A stretch of DNA of 44,735 nt from Erysipelotrichaceae bacterium 7770_A6 (GTDB lineage: Bacteria > Bacillota_I > Bacilli_A > Erysipelotrichales > Erysipelotrichaceae). Positions 1 to 8,701 of this stretch are shown one piece after another. How positions within the stretch are numbered: the stretch's first letter is position 1; each line of letters opens with the position of its first letter. The stretch covers positions 1 through 44,735 of the forward strand of contig QQXM01000053.1 of assembly GCA_014610835.1 (NCBI GenBank), in the 5' to 3' direction. The notes below the pieces were generated by a model. It saw only the letters and a program-made list of their open reading frames with translations, was not told the DNA's origin and made no database searches. A program made the translations under genes and the position numbers.

Positions 1-74
1 CCTATTGGCTTATATCAAAATAAGTACTAAAAAATGGCTTAAATAAGCTAAATAACATTTGACTTATTAGGGAG
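1..74. other. AT-rich stub beyond the broken end of the ICE
   Basis: These bases are far richer in A and T than the ICE DNA that begins at about base 75. They contain two short inverted repeats (CTTAT at 9-13 with ATAAG at 20-24; GCTTA at 37-41 with TAAGC at 44-48) and no coding sequence except the last few codons of the hydrolase that reads into them. The stub could be chromosome, or the end of another mobile element inserted in the ICE. Too little is visible to decide. Confidence 0.5.
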
Positions 75-2006
75 GTTTGTGTAAGAGATAGGGTCGCCGC
101 AGTGCAGCATGATGGAATTGCCTACATAGATACCGCAATGGCTCACGCCGGGGGTATCGTAGGTTCCCTTGAAAAACACAAGGTCGCCCGGTTTGACCTG
201 CGCCGTCGAAACAGGAGTACAGAGGTTGTAAAGGCCCTGTGCGGTCTGGCGGCCCACGTTCCAGCCGGAGTGATTCAGCACCCACGAAATGTAGCCGCTG
301 CAATCAAAGCTGGTGCTGGGCGAACTGCCGCCCCACACATACGGGTAGCCGATGTACTTCGTGGCTTCCTCCATCATGGCGGCAAACCTATCATCCTTTA
401 GTGCTTCCGGGGGAATATCGTAGTAGGTGGGCTGCTTGATGGTGGACGCATTGGGGTATTGCGCTTTGCCAAACAAATCCGGCCGGTTGCCCAGCGTGCG
501 CATATAGAGCGAATAGGCACTAAGCTGTTCTTCGGTCAGTACTTCCACGGGTAGGTGGGATAAATCCTTGTTCTTCAGCTTGACCGTGCAGATGTAGTAT
601 TCATACGGTTCTTGGTAGGTGATAACTTGCGGCACGCCATACGGGCCAATAATGACCATCATTTTGGTACGGTAACGTATCTGCATGGTCACGGTCTCGG
701 TCAGGATGTACTGCTTTTCAAAGAGCATTTCAAGTTCGCCCTGCACCTCGGCCAATGTAAAAACGCCATCATGCAGCGCAGACAAAATCGAGATCAGCAC
801 ATAGGGGTCATGCTCGATTTCATCCAGATAAAAATGATACTCGTCGTAGTTGTGGGTGGCCTCGTAGGTGTCGAGATACCGTTGCAGTTTTTGTTCCAGC
901 TTGGCGTAGGTTTTCTCTGCACCCAGCATATCATTGTCCTTGGAAAAGTAAGAGGATGCCGTCACGCCGGTTCCTGCTGTGCCCGCCATCACGGTGCAGG
1001 ACTGCAACCCCGTTATCAAGAGCAGAGCCAGCAGCCCGAACACCGCCACGATCAGAATGGTTTTCCAGTTCCGGGCCGCAAATTCGGCTACCCGTTCGCC
1101 GCCCTCGGCCGCCAGCTTTGTTACCCGGAAACCGTTCTCTGCGGTGGCGGCTGCACCCTGCGCGGCGGCTTGTCCGGCCTGCCGTGCAGCTTTGGCATAC
1201 TGCTGTTTGATACGCCGTTTCTGCCACATCCGGGAAATGGGGTTGCTGGCAGACTGCGCAATTTGCGGATTGTCCCGCAAAGACTTCTGATAGAAATACT
1301 CGGCGTTAGCCGAACGCAATTCCCGCTCTGCCCTTTCCACGGCCTTGTAGGGCTTCATCTTGTGGTGCCGGATGCCGCTGCGGATGACCTTGGCGGTCTG
1401 ATGCTCCACCAGTTCTTCACCCTTGTGGCCGCCCTCCACACCCACATTTTCGTGTTCGACCTCGTGGATTTTTCCGTGAGCAAACAGCAATGCTTCCGAC
1501 AGCGGCCGACTGGCCGGGTTTGGTTTCAAGCTGGGCGAGCCTTTGTCCTGCTGTTCAAAGCGCAGGGTGGATTTCGCCTTGCCGCTGGCGGCATCGTAGA
1601 CTTTTTCCTTGACCGGGACACGCTTTTGGGGCAGAGCAGCGCGGGCCGCATCCAGCTTGTCGGCTTTCGCTTCCGCCTTTTGGATGTACGGCTGCAACGC
1701 CGGGTCTGCCCGTTCTTCCTCGGTCAATTCCAAACGGGCAGCGGAACGGTGCAGACCATCTTCACTTTCGGCGGTGGCTGTGGTTTCTGCTGCCTTTTTC
1801 GCTTTCTTTTTATTTTTATGACCGTCCTTGATGTCCTCGGCCCGTTCCAGAATTTTTTCGGCTTTGTCCTCGGCATCCGTGGAGTAGTCCTGTTCCGCTT
1901 CCCGACTGGAAACATTCTCTACAGTGCCGTCCGCTTGATTTTCCACCACCAGACCGTCACGGGTCATGGTCTGGGTGACTTTGGCTTTTGCCTGCAATTC
2001 TTTCAA
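48..2006 (-). CDS. ICE NlpC/P60 cell-wall hydrolase (CD1108-like), C-terminus replaced
   Basis: Conjugation-associated peptidoglycan hydrolase, expected to open the wall locally for the transfer channel. The first 300 or so residues are charged, Lys/Ala/Glu-rich and probably cytoplasmic. One membrane helix spans about 316-336, followed by an extracellular region ending in an NlpC/P60 domain. The catalytic Cys569 (in DCSGY), His623 (in SHCGIYVG) and His635 are all present. Translation starts at TTG, with GGAGG eight bases upstream; the start overlaps the methyltransferase stop as TTGA. Family members, as I recall them, continue after the ISYTNL-like segment with an aromatic-rich tail. Here the frame instead runs seven residues (PNKSNVI) into AT-rich DNA and stops. 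The protein therefore looks truncated by roughly 15-20 residues, with its catalytic triad intact. Whether it still folds is unknown. Confidence 0.85.
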   Translation of the reverse strand: MKELQAKAKVTQTMTRDGLVVENQADGTVENVSSREAEQDYSTDAEDKAEKILERAEDIKDGHKNKKKAKKAAETTATAESEDGLHRSAARLELTEEERADPALQPYIQKAEAKADKLDAARAALPQKRVPVKEKVYDAASGKAKSTLRFEQQDKGSPSLKPNPASRPLSEALLFAHGKIHEVEHENVGVEGGHKGEELVEHQTAKVIRSGIRHHKMKPYKAVERAERELRSANAEYFYQKSLRDNPQIAQSASNPISRMWQKRRIKQQYAKAARQAGQAAAQGAAATAENGFRVTKLAAEGGERVAEFAARNWKTILIVAVFGLLALLLITGLQSCTVMAGTAGTGVTASSYFSKDNDMLGAEKTYAKLEQKLQRYLDTYEATHNYDEYHFYLDEIEHDPYVLISILSALHDGVFTLAEVQGELEMLFEKQYILTETVTMQIRYRTKMMVIIGPYGVPQVITYQEPYEYYICTVKLKNKDLSHLPVEVLTEEQLSAYSLYMRTLGNRPDLFGKAQYPNASTIKQPTYYDIPPEALKDDRFAAMMEEATKYIGYPYVWGGSSPSTSFDCSGYISWVLNHSGWNVGRQTAQGLYNLCTPVSTAQVKPGDLVFFKGTYDTPGVSHCGIYVGNSIMLHCGDPISYTNLPNKSNVI

Positions 2007-2899
2007 AGTTCTTCACCTCCCATCGGACAGCGGCCCGTTTCAATGTCCGCAATGTATTTGAGAATCGGGAACACCTGCGGCGGCGAAACTGCATTGCCCA
2101 GTGTTTTCATCCGCTTGCTGCGGTTCGGCACATCTTCGGTCAGGCGCGGGATGTCGGCGGGTTCTTCGGCCCAAAGGGAATGTCCGTCCATTTGCGCGGG
2201 AAACCCATCAGCCACTCTACCCAGTCCGGGTTGAGATACGGCTTTTCCAGCGTGGTGGGTGTCATGCGGTAGACCACATGAGAGAGCCGCGCCGTCCATG
2301 CTTTGCCATCCTTGTTCATCTTGCGATAGCTGCCGTTCGCAGAGATTTGGATGTCCAACCCCTTGCCCACATCCCCGGTGTCGCTGGCAAGGGGTGTGGG
2401 AAGCAGCGGAGCCGATGATGAATACCCGTTTCCGTTCGTGCCACGCGCCAACGGCAGCAGCAGGTAATACGAAAACCCGAACATCGTAACCTGCCTGCTC
2501 CAAGTCAATGAGCGTTTTGTCGAGCCCCATACGGAGGAAGCCAGCAACATTTTCTCCAAGCACCCAACGGGGCTGCAATTCCCGGATGACCCGCAGCATT
2601 TCGGGCCACAGGTAGCGTTCATCGTGGAAGCCGCGCTGCCGCCCTGCGGTGGAGAACGGCTGGCACGGGAAGCCACCTGAAATGAGGGTGACGGTGCGAA
2701 GTCCTGTTTTTTCAAAGAAAGCCTCCTTTGTTACAGTGGTGATGTCCTGAAAACGGGGCACTTCCGGCCAGTGGCTTGCCAGCACAGCGGCGGGAAATGC
2801 CGCCCACTCGCATTGACAGACAGAGGTAAACCCCGCTGCTTCCGCGGCAAGGTCGATGCCGCCGATGCCGGAAAACAAGCTGAAATGTGTTAAGCTCAT
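2003..2899 (-). CDS. C5-cytosine DNA methyltransferase, solitary, ICE-borne
   Basis: Transfers a methyl group from S-adenosylmethionine to carbon 5 of cytosine in DNA. The motifs appear in the usual order: FSGIGG (residues 9-14, cofactor binding), PCQPFS with nucleophile Cys79, ENV (116-118), a RKR motif in HERKRVF, and GNAVSP near the C-terminus. At 298 residues it is short for the family, so the target-recognition region is small. There is no restriction endonuclease gene nearby, which suggests an orphan enzyme that protects the element from host restriction or marks its DNA. It overlaps its neighbours by four bases on each side (ATGA upstream with virB4, TTGA downstream with the hydrolase), so translation is probably coupled. 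The target sequence cannot be read from the gene. Confidence 0.93.
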   Translation of the reverse strand: MSLTHFSLFSGIGGIDLAAEAAGFTSVCQCEWAAFPAAVLASHWPEVPRFQDITTVTKEAFFEKTGLRTVTLISGGFPCQPFSTAGRQRGFHDERYLWPEMLRVIRELQPRWVLGENVAGFLRMGLDKTLIDLEQAGYDVRVFVLPAAAVGAWHERKRVFIIGSAASHTPCQRHRGCGQGVGHPNLCERQLSQDEQGWQSMDGAALSCGLPHDTHHAGKAVSQPGLGRVADGFPAQMDGHSLWAEEPADIPRLTEDVPNRSKRMKTLGNAVSPPQVFPILKYIADIETGRCPMGGEEL

Positions 2900-5298
2900 A
2901 GCTCCACCACCTCGCTGAGCCGGGTGGTCATGATCTTATAGAGCTGTGTGTTTTTCGGGATGGGGTTGGAAAACGGAAGCACCACGTTTTCAAAAATCAG
3001 CAGTCCTTCGCCCGGTTCCGAATTGTCGATGTACTTCTGCTGGTCTGCGGAGAGGTTCAGCCGTTCCGACAGGATTTTGCGGTCGCCGGATGCCTGATTC
3101 AGCAGCGTGATGAAGTCGCTGTTTTCCAGAATGTTCTCGATCTCCGGGGAAGAAAGAAGGTCCTTCACATTCTGGGTGGCGCCCGTGGGTACGCCGCCCC
3201 ATTTGCGGAAGCGCTTCCAAATCTCGGCACTGTACGCGGCGGTCTGTTCCTCTTTCAAGAGCAAGTGGAACTCGTCTGCAAAATACCATGTAGCCCGGCC
3301 TTGGCTGCGGTTCTGGGTAACGCGGCCCCATATCTGGTCTTGGATAATGAGCATCCCCAGTTTTTTTAACTGCTTGCCTAACTCTTTGATGTCAAAGGCC
3401 ACAAGCCGGTTGTGGATGTCCACATTCGTTTTGTGGTTGAACACATTCAGCGAGCCGGACACATACAAGTCCAATGCCTGCGCTACCCGGTCCGCTTCCG
3501 GCAAGTGCTGGTCGAGCAGGGCTTGGTGCAAATCGGAGAGGATGGGCATATTCTCCGGGCAGGGGTTCGCCAGATAGGGACGGTAGATAGCTTTCACAGC
3601 ACGGTCTATCACGGTACGTTCAATCGCTTCCAGACCTGTTTTGCCGCCCATGACCAGTTCACAGAACGACAGCACAAAATCCGATTTTAGGGCCAAAGGG
3701 CTGTCATCTTCGGAATAATTCAGGTTGATGTCCAGAGGATTCACATAGTCCTTGCTGGTGGGCGAAAGTTTGATGACCTGCCCATGCAGCCGCTTGACCA
3801 GCGGATAATACTCGGCCTCTGGGTCTGAAATAAAAATATCGTCAGCAGTCGTTAAAAACACACTGACGATTTCGGACTTGCAGCTCATGGATTTGCCGCT
3901 GCCGGGCGTGCCCAGCTTCAAGCCGTTGGGACACCGGGCCTGCTTGCGGTCCAGCATGATCATGTTGTGGGATTTTGCGTTGATGCCGTAGTACATGGCT
4001 GCACCGCTCTGGAAAAGCTCCTGCGTCACAAAGGGCACAAACACCGCCACGTTGGAGGTGGTAAGGCTGCGCTGAATCTTTATCTGGTTGATACCCAGCG
4101 GAAGGCTGGATACAAGGCCCTGCTCCTGCTGGTAGTCCAGCCGGACAAGGGAGCAGTTGTACTTCTGCGCCACACCCGCCGCTTGGAACACATCGTTGCC
4201 TAGCTTTTGCTTGGTGTCGGCCATGTTCAGCACTAAAAAAGTCAGCATAAACAATCGCTCATTTCTTGTTTGCAGCTTGTTCAGCAGCTTTTTGGCATCC
4301 TCGCCGTAGGTGGCAAGGTCGCTGGGTAGTATATCCATATCGTACCCGGAACGGACAGCCTTTTTCTGCTCCTGAATCTTCATAGCATCAAGGTCTGTGA
4401 TTTTCCGTTTGATGGTTTTGATGGCCTCGGTCTGGTCGATGGCCTGCACATGGAGATTGACGAGAATCCCGCTTTCCGTTTTGAGGAAGTCGGCCAGCAT
4501 TTCGTCCGAAAGTTCCGGCGCAAGGATTTGTAAAAAGCTCACAGCTCCATACTTGCCGCCCAAACCAAAGGTTTTGGCCGTGCCGAAACAGAGGGAGGAC
4601 GGGGCCACAAAATCCTTGGTAGACAGGCCGGAGGGTGCCAGCCAGTCCCAGTCAAAGCGGAACGGTTCCCCGTCCGGGTGGAAGATGCCGTGCAGAACTT
4701 CCAAACGCTCCTGCCCGTCCATAACGTGTGCCACACAGCCCATAGTCTTGAAATAGCCCAGCAGGTCAAGGCCAATGCGGGTCAGCCGAGCCCGCGCAGT
4801 TTTCAGGCTGTCGGCCTCGATGGTGAAGGTCAGGTACTTGGTTTTGACAATGCCGTTGTTTCCGCTGGCAAGCTGCTTTTGCAGGATGGCCGTGTACTCG
4901 GCGCGGATGTCGTCAAAATCATCCCCCTGCGGTGCGATTTCAAAACTTTTTGCGTACTGTACCGGGTCAACCTTGCGATTCAAAAACGAAAGTTGCACAT
5001 GGATGGAAGCATCCACATAGTTGTAGAGGTCGCACAGATGTTCAAAGATGGCGGTGCGGGTCTCCGGCTGAGCCAGCTGATAACTGATGTCCTCAAAGGC
5101 AATGCACTTGGAGAATGTGCGTCGGTCAATGCGGCACACACCGTCCGGGTAGATGGCCTCATACGGGATGGTGGCCTGCGCCGTGCGGGGCTTGCCGTCA
5201 CCCTTGTACTTGCGGATAACGGCATCAATTTCTTTTTTCTGGGCGCGGGTGAGCTTTTTGGGCTTTTCGGTCTCGCGGGGTATCGTTTTTCTGGACAA
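2896..5298 (-). CDS. virB4: VirB4-type conjugation ATPase
   Basis: The motor ATPase that energises assembly and substrate movement in the type IV secretion channel, on the inner face of the membrane. Walker A is GTPGSGKS (463-470) and Walker B lies in FADEFH (673-678). The whole 800-residue length matches Tn1549-type VirB4 proteins. The N-terminus is highly charged (Lys/Arg). Translation starts at TTG, with GGAGG nine bases upstream, inside the 3' end of the PrgI-like gene. The two genes overlap by 74 bases, a strong sign of coupled translation. No frameshift or missing motif is visible, so this ATPase looks intact even though the element as a whole is not. Confidence 0.95.
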   Translation of the reverse strand: MSRKTIPRETEKPKKLTRAQKKEIDAVIRKYKGDGKPRTAQATIPYEAIYPDGVCRIDRRTFSKCIAFEDISYQLAQPETRTAIFEHLCDLYNYVDASIHVQLSFLNRKVDPVQYAKSFEIAPQGDDFDDIRAEYTAILQKQLASGNNGIVKTKYLTFTIEADSLKTARARLTRIGLDLLGYFKTMGCVAHVMDGQERLEVLHGIFHPDGEPFRFDWDWLAPSGLSTKDFVAPSSLCFGTAKTFGLGGKYGAVSFLQILAPELSDEMLADFLKTESGILVNLHVQAIDQTEAIKTIKRKITDLDAMKIQEQKKAVRSGYDMDILPSDLATYGEDAKKLLNKLQTRNERLFMLTFLVLNMADTKQKLGNDVFQAAGVAQKYNCSLVRLDYQQEQGLVSSLPLGINQIKIQRSLTTSNVAVFVPFVTQELFQSGAAMYYGINAKSHNMIMLDRKQARCPNGLKLGTPGSGKSMSCKSEIVSVFLTTADDIFISDPEAEYYPLVKRLHGQVIKLSPTSKDYVNPLDINLNYSEDDSPLALKSDFVLSFCELVMGGKTGLEAIERTVIDRAVKAIYRPYLANPCPENMPILSDLHQALLDQHLPEADRVAQALDLYVSGSLNVFNHKTNVDIHNRLVAFDIKELGKQLKKLGMLIIQDQIWGRVTQNRSQGRATWYFADEFHLLLKEEQTAAYSAEIWKRFRKWGGVPTGATQNVKDLLSSPEIENILENSDFITLLNQASGDRKILSERLNLSADQQKYIDNSEPGEGLLIFENVVLPFSNPIPKNTQLYKIMTTRLSEVVEL

Positions 5299-5650
5299 TG
5301 GCCTTTACCTCCTGTTCCATTTGGTATTGCCGCACAAGGGCGGCGTAAGCGTTGTTGGTCTGATACGGCCTTTCCTTGGGGCGCAGGAAACAGCACTGAA
5401 TCATTTGCTGAATCACCACTTCAAGGGGCTGGCCGTGCCGCTCAAACAGAGCGAACAGCAGCCCCGGCAGCATGGCAAAAATCATCAGCAGGGCCGCTGC
5501 ACTGTTGGAAAGATAGTTCCGGGCCAAAAAATAAAGCGGTCCGCCCGTTAAAAGCGCACCGCCGAAGCAGACCAGCTGCCGCTTGGTCAGCCCGAATAAG
5601 ACTTTGGATTTTACATGGGTCAAATCTTTTGGAACGGTCACATACGCCAT
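5225..5650 (-). CDS. PrgI-family conjugation membrane protein (VirB3-like)
   Basis: Small inner-membrane component of Gram-positive type IV secretion systems, always found next to VirB4. The 141-residue protein opens with a short soluble stretch (VPKDLTHVKSK) typical of PrgI, then has two close membrane helices at about 24-65, then a charged Lys/Arg/Pro-rich tail. The ATG start has AAAGGAG seven bases upstream. The tail is encoded in DNA that also encodes the first 25 residues of VirB4 in another frame. Function is assigned from family and position; no catalytic residues are expected. Confidence 0.88.
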   Translation of the reverse strand: MAYVTVPKDLTHVKSKVLFGLTKRQLVCFGGALLTGGPLYFLARNYLSNSAAALLMIFAMLPGLLFALFERHGQPLEVVIQQMIQCCFLRPKERPYQTNNAYAALVRQYQMEQEVKAIVQKNDTPRDRKAQKAHPRPEKRN

Positions 5651-5665
5651 TCAAACGCTCCTTTC

Positions 5666-6529
5666 TCAATGGGCACCAAATACGGACTTGCTGATGCTGC
5701 CAGTCTTGAATAGACAGAAACAGAGCAGAACGGTATAGCCCATACAGCCCCAGATAGCCCCGGCAATGTCCGCCGCGCCCGAAATGTTGCGTATCAGCAC
5801 TGCGTAGATGCCAACGACAATCATAATCAGGAACGCTTGGAAACCCAGTGCCAGCAAAGACTTCAAATAGTTCTGCCCGGTACTGCGCCACTCGCTGCTG
5901 CCCATGGTGGCAAGCGGGATAGGCCCCAACGCTGTGACCACATAAATTTCAATCATGCGTCCATAGGTCACAAGGAAGATGCAGATGGACAGGATGTTCA
6001 TGGTTAGGCCCACTACAAGGGTCTGGAACCACAGACTAAGCAGACTGCCAATGGTCATGCTTTCCAGCTGAAATTCCAGTCCGGGTATCAGGCGGTCAAA
6101 GTGAATGGACGTTTCGCCGATGATAACGCCGGAACTTTGATTGACAACGCTCTGGGTGGCATCGAACACACCCATAACGATATTCCATGTGTTGCTGACA
6201 ATGAGGATGGCAAAAGCAGACTTGAAAATCCAGCGGAAGAACATGGAGGTGTCAAAGTCGTGCATATTGTTCTTTTCGGTAATCATCTGGATAAGCTCAT
6301 GGCACATCACAAGGGCAAGGATAGCCGCTGCAATGGGCAGCACCACCGTTTCGGAAAGGTTGCGCAGCATATTGAAGATGCCGCTGTTCCATGCCTGCGG
6401 GGTAGAACCGACATCCGAAGCGATTTCGCCCACCTTGGCGTTCACGTTATCGAACAGGCCGGAGAGGTTGCCCGTGATGCCATCTATCAAAATGCCCTTT
6501 ATCCATTTTTCGATGATCTCACTAATCAA
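5666..6529 (-). CDS. VirB6/TrbL-like conjugation membrane protein
   Basis: Polytopic membrane protein of the transfer channel, matching the CD1107-type family of Tn1549-like elements. It has an N-terminal amphipathic region (EIIEKWIKGIL) followed by at least five hydrophobic helices. I place the start at TTG (6527-6529) because GGAGG lies nine bases upstream and family members begin with this same EIIEKW-like segment. The longer frame, open to 6664, would add 45 Cys/Arg-rich residues that cross a hairpin and the ribosome site. The start gives 287 residues. The PrgI-like gene follows after 15 bases. Confidence 0.88.
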   Translation of the reverse strand: MISEIIEKWIKGILIDGITGNLSGLFDNVNAKVGEIASDVGSTPQAWNSGIFNMLRNLSETVVLPIAAAILALVMCHELIQMITEKNNMHDFDTSMFFRWIFKSAFAILIVSNTWNIVMGVFDATQSVVNQSSGVIIGETSIHFDRLIPGLEFQLESMTIGSLLSLWFQTLVVGLTMNILSICIFLVTYGRMIEIYVVTALGPIPLATMGSSEWRSTGQNYLKSLLALGFQAFLIMIVVGIYAVLIRNISGAADIAGAIWGCMGYTVLLCFCLFKTGSISKSVFGAH

Positions 6530-6548
6530 GCAAAGATACCTCCTTTCC

Positions 6549-6578
6549 CGCGCCCTCCCATGTGAGCGGGAGAGCGCG
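6549..6578 (-). promoter_or_regulatory. Intercistronic hairpin before the virB6-like gene
   Basis: An 11-base-pair inverted repeat (CGCGCTCTCCC with GGGAGGGCGCG on the minus strand, one G-U pair, 8-base loop) lies between the Maff2 gene and the VirB6-like gene, six bases upstream of the latter's ribosome site. No run of T follows, so it is not a standard terminator. It could stabilise the upstream small-gene mRNA or dampen expression of the downstream genes. Confidence 0.6.
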
Positions 6579-6632
6579 GAGTAGGATTTTAAGTGTTCGT
6601 TGTTCGGAAAATTGTGGGCAGCGATGCAGGAC

Positions 6633-6848
6633 TTAGCCCAGCAGCCCGGACAGCAGCGGGACAAGGGTCACGCCGATCAGGGCAACGCCGCCGCCCGCGA
6701 CCAGCTGCTTCACGCCCTGGCTCTTGCTGCCGGGGTTATCCTGTCCATAACCCTCCAACAGGTTGATGCCGCCCCAGACACACAGGGCACCGCCCAGACC
6801 GACCACGATAGTCTGCAAAGTATCGACTGCGCTGTTGAAAAATTCCAT
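6633..6848 (-). CDS. Maff2-family small conjugation membrane protein
   Basis: A 71-residue protein with two hydrophobic helices (about 10-30 and 49-70) separated by a short Gly/Asn/Ser-rich loop. Its size, sequence (FFNSAVDTLQTIVVGLGGAL) and place between VirD4 and the VirB6-like gene match the Maff2 family of Tn1549-type elements. Its layout resembles VirB2/TrbC pilin-like subunits, so a structural role in the channel or surface pilus is a reasonable inference, but this has not been shown for the family as far as I know. The start has GAGG five bases upstream. Confidence 0.88.
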   Translation of the reverse strand: MEFFNSAVDTLQTIVVGLGGALCVWGGINLLEGYGQDNPGSKSQGVKQLVAGGGVALIGVTLVPLLSGLLG

Positions 6849-6895
6849 AAGGTCCTCACTTTCTGCCGCTTATTCTGCGACACTCAAAAATAAAA

Positions 6896-8701
6896 TTATT
6901 CGGCTGCATCTTCATCCGACAGGTCGATTTCGTACAGGTCAAAACTTTCGTCCTGTGCGACTACCTGCTGCCGCTTCCGGCGCAGGGTAGATAAGAACCT
7001 GTCCACATCAAAGGTGTTTTTCTTGTCCGCGTCCGCAAGGTATTTGTAGTGCGGGTGCTTGGTGATGTCGAACTTCTCCGAAAAGAACGGCCTCACACCC
7101 CGCAGCTGCAAAATACATCTGCCGCCGTCCATGATTGCGATTTCGTCCTCTGACATCAACGCCTTTCCTAGTTTTTGATAGTTCAGTCCGTGGGAGGTTT
7201 GAGAGCCCCGGTTCTCGCTGGTGTTGAAACTGTCGATGGTCTCTTTCCCCAGCGCATCGGAGATCTCTTTGGCATTTTTGCCCCGCCCACTTAAAAAGAG
7301 AACAGAATCGCAGTTGTCCGAAATGATTTCGGCCGCATCCTTGTAGATGGCTTTCAGCTGCGACTGGCTCTGCAAAATGATGGATGCCGAGATTTCCCGG
7401 CTGCGGATGGTGGCGATCAGCTTGTCGAAGTTGGGAATCTGCCCGATGTTGGCAAACTCGTCCAGAATCAGCCGCACATGGACAGGCAGCCGACCACCGT
7501 ATTTATCATCCGCACGGTCACACAGCAGATTGATAAGCTGGCTTTGAAGCATGGCGAGAATGAAGTTGAAGGTGGTGTCCGTGTCGCTCATAATCAAAAA
7601 CAGCACGGTCTTTTCATCCCCAATGGTGTCCAGTTCCATTTCATCGTCCTCCATCAGCTCCCGCACCTCCCGGATGTCAAATGGGGCTAAGCGGGCACCG
7701 CAGCTTATCAGGATGGAGGAACGGGTCTTGCCGGCCGACAGCAAAAACTTTTTGTACTGCCGGACGGCGAAGTGGTCCGGGTCTTTCTGTTCCAGCCGCT
7801 CAAACATGAGGTCCACCGGGCTTTGAAACTCCGGGTCGTCCTCGCGGGCTTCACTGGCATTTATCATTTCCAGCAGGGTGGTGAAGTTCATTTCTTCTGC
7901 CGGGGCCTCATACCAGATGTAGCCGATAAGCGCAGTGTAGAACAGCCGTTCCGACTTCACCCAAAAATCTTCTGCTGATTTTTCACCCTCGCCCTTGGTG
8001 TTAGCGATAAGGGTATTTACCAGCTTCAGCACGTCTTTTTCCGAGTGGATGTAGACAAAGGGGTTGTACTTCATGGACTTGGAAAAGTTTATCGTGTTCA
8101 GGATTTTCACCCGGTAGCCTGCCCGCTGGAACATTTGGCCCGTTTCCAGGACCAGTGTGCCTTTCGGGTCAGTGACCACAAATGAGGTGGGATAGTCGGA
8201 AGTGGGAAAGCATTGCATGAGGTTGGGCTTGACGTAAAACCGGGTCTTGCCGCTGCCGGAGCCGCCGATCACCAGCACATTCTTGTTCCGGGCCGTCTTG
8301 GGGTCTTTGGGCCGCCCGGTCATGGTCAGGCGTTCGGTCTGGGTCAGTAGGATGTTGTTTTCAAACTTGGGGTCGATGTACGGGGCAATGTCTTTGGCGG
8401 TGCCCCACCGGGCAGAACCGTATTCCTCGCCCTTGCGGTACTTCTTGGCGTTCTTGCCCTTGCTGTACACGATGAGCCGGACAGCCACCGCCCCGGCAAC
8501 GCCCACGCAGAGGTCAAACGGATGCAGGCTGGGTAGCGGGTTTGCAAAGGCGGCGGAGATGCCGCTCGTTAGGTGCAGCAGCTTTGCCGAAGCATCCGCG
8601 CCCGCCGCCAGACGGTACGCCTGCCCGCATTTGGCGAACAAGTACACGAACAGCAGATACGGCAGATTCAGCAACAGCAGCTTTTTCAGTTCAGGCTTCA
8701 T
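6896..8701 (-). CDS. virD4: VirD4-type coupling protein (TraG family)
   Basis: The membrane ATPase that brings the relaxase-DNA complex to the secretion channel. Two N-terminal membrane helices (about 9-25 and 62-80) precede a cytoplasmic nucleotide-binding domain with Walker A GGSGSGKT (146-153) and Walker B ending at Asp414-Glu415 in LILDEFANIG. The length of 601 residues is usual. The start overlaps the stop of the PcfB-like gene by four bases (ATGA), and the Maff2 gene follows after 47 bases. The Asp/Glu-rich C-terminus is of the sort that contacts relaxosome proteins. The relaxase it would serve is not in this window. Confidence 0.95.
   Translation of the reverse strand: MKPELKKLLLLNLPYLLFVYLFAKCGQAYRLAAGADASAKLLHLTSGISAAFANPLPSLHPFDLCVGVAGAVAVRLIVYSKGKNAKKYRKGEEYGSARWGTAKDIAPYIDPKFENNILLTQTERLTMTGRPKDPKTARNKNVLVIGGSGSGKTRFYVKPNLMQCFPTSDYPTSFVVTDPKGTLVLETGQMFQRAGYRVKILNTINFSKSMKYNPFVYIHSEKDVLKLVNTLIANTKGEGEKSAEDFWVKSERLFYTALIGYIWYEAPAEEMNFTTLLEMINASEAREDDPEFQSPVDLMFERLEQKDPDHFAVRQYKKFLLSAGKTRSSILISCGARLAPFDIREVRELMEDDEMELDTIGDEKTVLFLIMSDTDTTFNFILAMLQSQLINLLCDRADDKYGGRLPVHVRLILDEFANIGQIPNFDKLIATIRSREISASIILQSQSQLKAIYKDAAEIISDNCDSVLFLSGRGKNAKEISDALGKETIDSFNTSENRGSQTSHGLNYQKLGKALMSEDEIAIMDGGRCILQLRGVRPFFSEKFDITKHPHYKYLADADKKNTFDVDRFLSTLRRKRQQVVAQDESFDLYEIDLSDEDAAE

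Noticed and set aside
612-2234. A 540-codon plus-strand open frame
   Set aside because: It lies opposite the hydrolase and methyltransferase genes, has no protein-like motifs and reflects the GC-rich third-position bias of the real minus-strand genes.
2140-2715. A 191-codon minus-strand frame inside the methyltransferase gene
   Set aside because: The other frame carries every C5-methyltransferase motif in order. This one has none and is an out-of-frame shadow, so no frameshift is implied.
6530-6664. N-terminal extension of the VirB6-like protein
   Set aside because: The extra 45 residues are Cys/Arg-rich, cross a hairpin and the ribosome site, and do not resemble the family start.
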